The position numbers and the translations under genes are program-made. Shown here piece by piece: positions 63,288-64,000 of a stretch of 64,000 nt of DNA (positions are counted from its first letter, which is position 1; each line of letters opens with the position of its first letter). Below the pieces are notes generated by a model. That model saw nothing but the letters and a program-made list of their open reading frames with translations, did no database searches and was not told where the DNA came from. This DNA comes from Methylobacterium ajmalii (GTDB taxonomy: Bacteria > Pseudomonadota > Alphaproteobacteria > Rhizobiales > Beijerinckiaceae). The stretch spans positions 30,483-94,482 of the forward strand of contig NZ_JACWCT010000022.1 of assembly GCF_016613415.1 (NCBI RefSeq), in the 5' to 3' direction.

Positions 63288-64000
63288 CCCTGGCACTGGG
63301 CTGCGTCGCCGACGACTATACCGGCGCCTCCGACCTCGCCAACACCCTGACCAAGGCGGGCCTGCGCACGGTCCAGACCATCGGGGTGCCGGCGGACGAT
63401 CTCGCGCTGCCCGAGGTCGACGCCGTGGTGGTCTCGCTCAAGAGCCGGTCGATCCCCGCCGACGAGGCGGTGGCCCGCTCGCGCGAGGCCGCCGCGTGGC
63501 TGAACGCCCGGGGCGCCGGCCACCTGCTGTTCAAGGTCTGCTCGACCTTCGATTCGACCGACGAGGGCAATATCGGCCCGGTCACCGACGCCCTGCGGGA
63601 GGATGCCGGCGAGGCGATCGCGCTCGTCACCCCGGCCTTCCCGGAGACCGCGCGCACGGTCTATCTCGGTCACCTCTTCGTCGGCATGGTCCCGCTCGCC
63701 GAGAGCCCGCTCAAGGACCATCCCCTCAACCCGATGCGGGATTCGAACCTCGTGCGGGTGCTGGCGCGCCAGAGCCGGGCGGGTGTCGGACTGGTCGACC
63801 TCGCGACGGTGGCGCAGGGCGCCGAGGCGGTGGGGGCCCGGCTCGACGCGCTCGCCCGCGAGGGCAAGGGCGCGGCCATTGCCGACGCGGTGCTCGACCG
63901 CGACCTCGCGGTGCTGGGCGCCGCCGCCCTGACCCGCAAGGTCTCGACCGGCGCCTCGGGCCTCGGGCTGGGGCTCGCCCGCGCCCTGGTGGCGGCCGGG
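63284..64000 (+). CDS. otnK: 3-oxo-tetronate kinase, N-terminal part (partial, runs off the window)
   Basis: The first 239 residues of a four-carbon acid sugar kinase (DUF1537 family) are present. They start 'LALGCVADDYTGASDLANTLTKAGL', contain 'FKVCSTFDSTDEGNIGPVTDAL', then 'PAFPETARTVYLGHLFV' and 'ESPLKDHPLNPMRDSNLV', all conserved in OtnK. The frame is open to the last base of the window. OtnK phosphorylates 3-oxo-tetronate at O4 for OtnC. It overlaps otnI by four bases (ATGA), so translation is coupled. Confidence 0.9.
   Translation, partial: MTLALGCVADDYTGASDLANTLTKAGLRTVQTIGVPADDLALPEVDAVVVSLKSRSIPADEAVARSREAAAWLNARGAGHLLFKVCSTFDSTDEGNIGPVTDALREDAGEAIALVTPAFPETARTVYLGHLFVGMVPLAESPLKDHPLNPMRDSNLVRVLARQSRAGVGLVDLATVAQGAEAVGARLDALAREGKGAAIADAVLDRDLAVLGAAALTRKVSTGASGLGLGLARALVAAG

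Noticed and set aside
1..64000. tRNA or rRNA genes
   Set aside because: No stretch with a recognisable tRNA T-loop (GGTTCGAATCC-like) plus acceptor pairing, or with rRNA core motifs, was found by reading. A covariance-model scan was not possible here.

Overview
The window is strongly GC-rich and almost wholly coding. Gene content and style (TadG-like pilus proteins, MocR, DUF1127, YebC, class I fumarase, a PhnCDE phosphonate transporter, several sugar-acid and amino-acid catabolic units, GC-rich hairpin repeats between genes) point to the chromosome of a free-living alphaproteobacterium. Methylobacterium or a close relative in the Rhizobiales is my best guess; this rests on general resemblance, not on a marker gene. 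No rRNA, tRNA, CRISPR array, integrase or transposase was recognised.

Layout. 1-7.7 kb: an SDR fragment, two separate TadG-like secreted/pilus proteins, a VOC protein, a divergent DUF1127/MocR pair, a fumarylacetoacetate-hydrolase-family protein and a zinc-ribbon metallopeptidase. 7.8-13.8 kb: a GrdB-like protein with Cys where clostridial enzymes carry selenocysteine, a ThDP enzyme, a PAS-GGDEF-EAL protein and an L,D-transpeptidase. 14-18.9 kb: a LysR-controlled divergent unit (dehydrogenase, aldehyde dehydrogenase, DUF3100 permease). 19-24.3 kb: a chemoreceptor, a MarR regulator, a hybrid histidine kinase and a rhodanese remnant. 24.3-27.6 kb: an arsR-MFS-(SRPBCC/PNPOx fusion) operon with an apparently leaderless promoter, ending at a shared terminator with a tartrate/malate-type dehydrogenase and a class III aminotransferase. 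30.6-37.4 kb: a dipeptide-type ABC transporter divergent from an ArgE-like deacetylase. 37.5-42.3 kb: a small secreted protein, an aldehyde dehydrogenase, a CaiB-type CoA-transferase and fumarase.

42.4-47.5 kb: a phosphonate locus (2H phosphoesterase, hexapeptide acyltransferase, phnC, phnD, two phnE) with two Pho-box-like sites and a large palindromic element between phnD and phnE; the C-P lyase core is not in the window. 47.7-57.6 kb: yebC, a two-component system divergent from a probable target gene, an idonate/gluconate-type unit (SDR, zinc dehydrogenase, LacI), then DUF3750, DUF533 and DUF1206 proteins. 57.6-59.5 kb: an AT-rich island carrying one gene, a 532-residue ORC/CDC6-like P-loop ATPase with its own consensus promoter, clearly foreign in composition. 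59.5-64 kb: a four-carbon sugar-acid (threonate/erythronate) catabolic locus, otnC and a LacI repressor divergent from ltnD-otnI-otnK, with a perfect 18-bp operator palindrome; otnK runs off the window.

The strongest candidates for something new are the lone ATPase island, the arsR-MFS-fusion operon with its operator-embedded start codon, and the LysR/DUF3100 catabolic unit.
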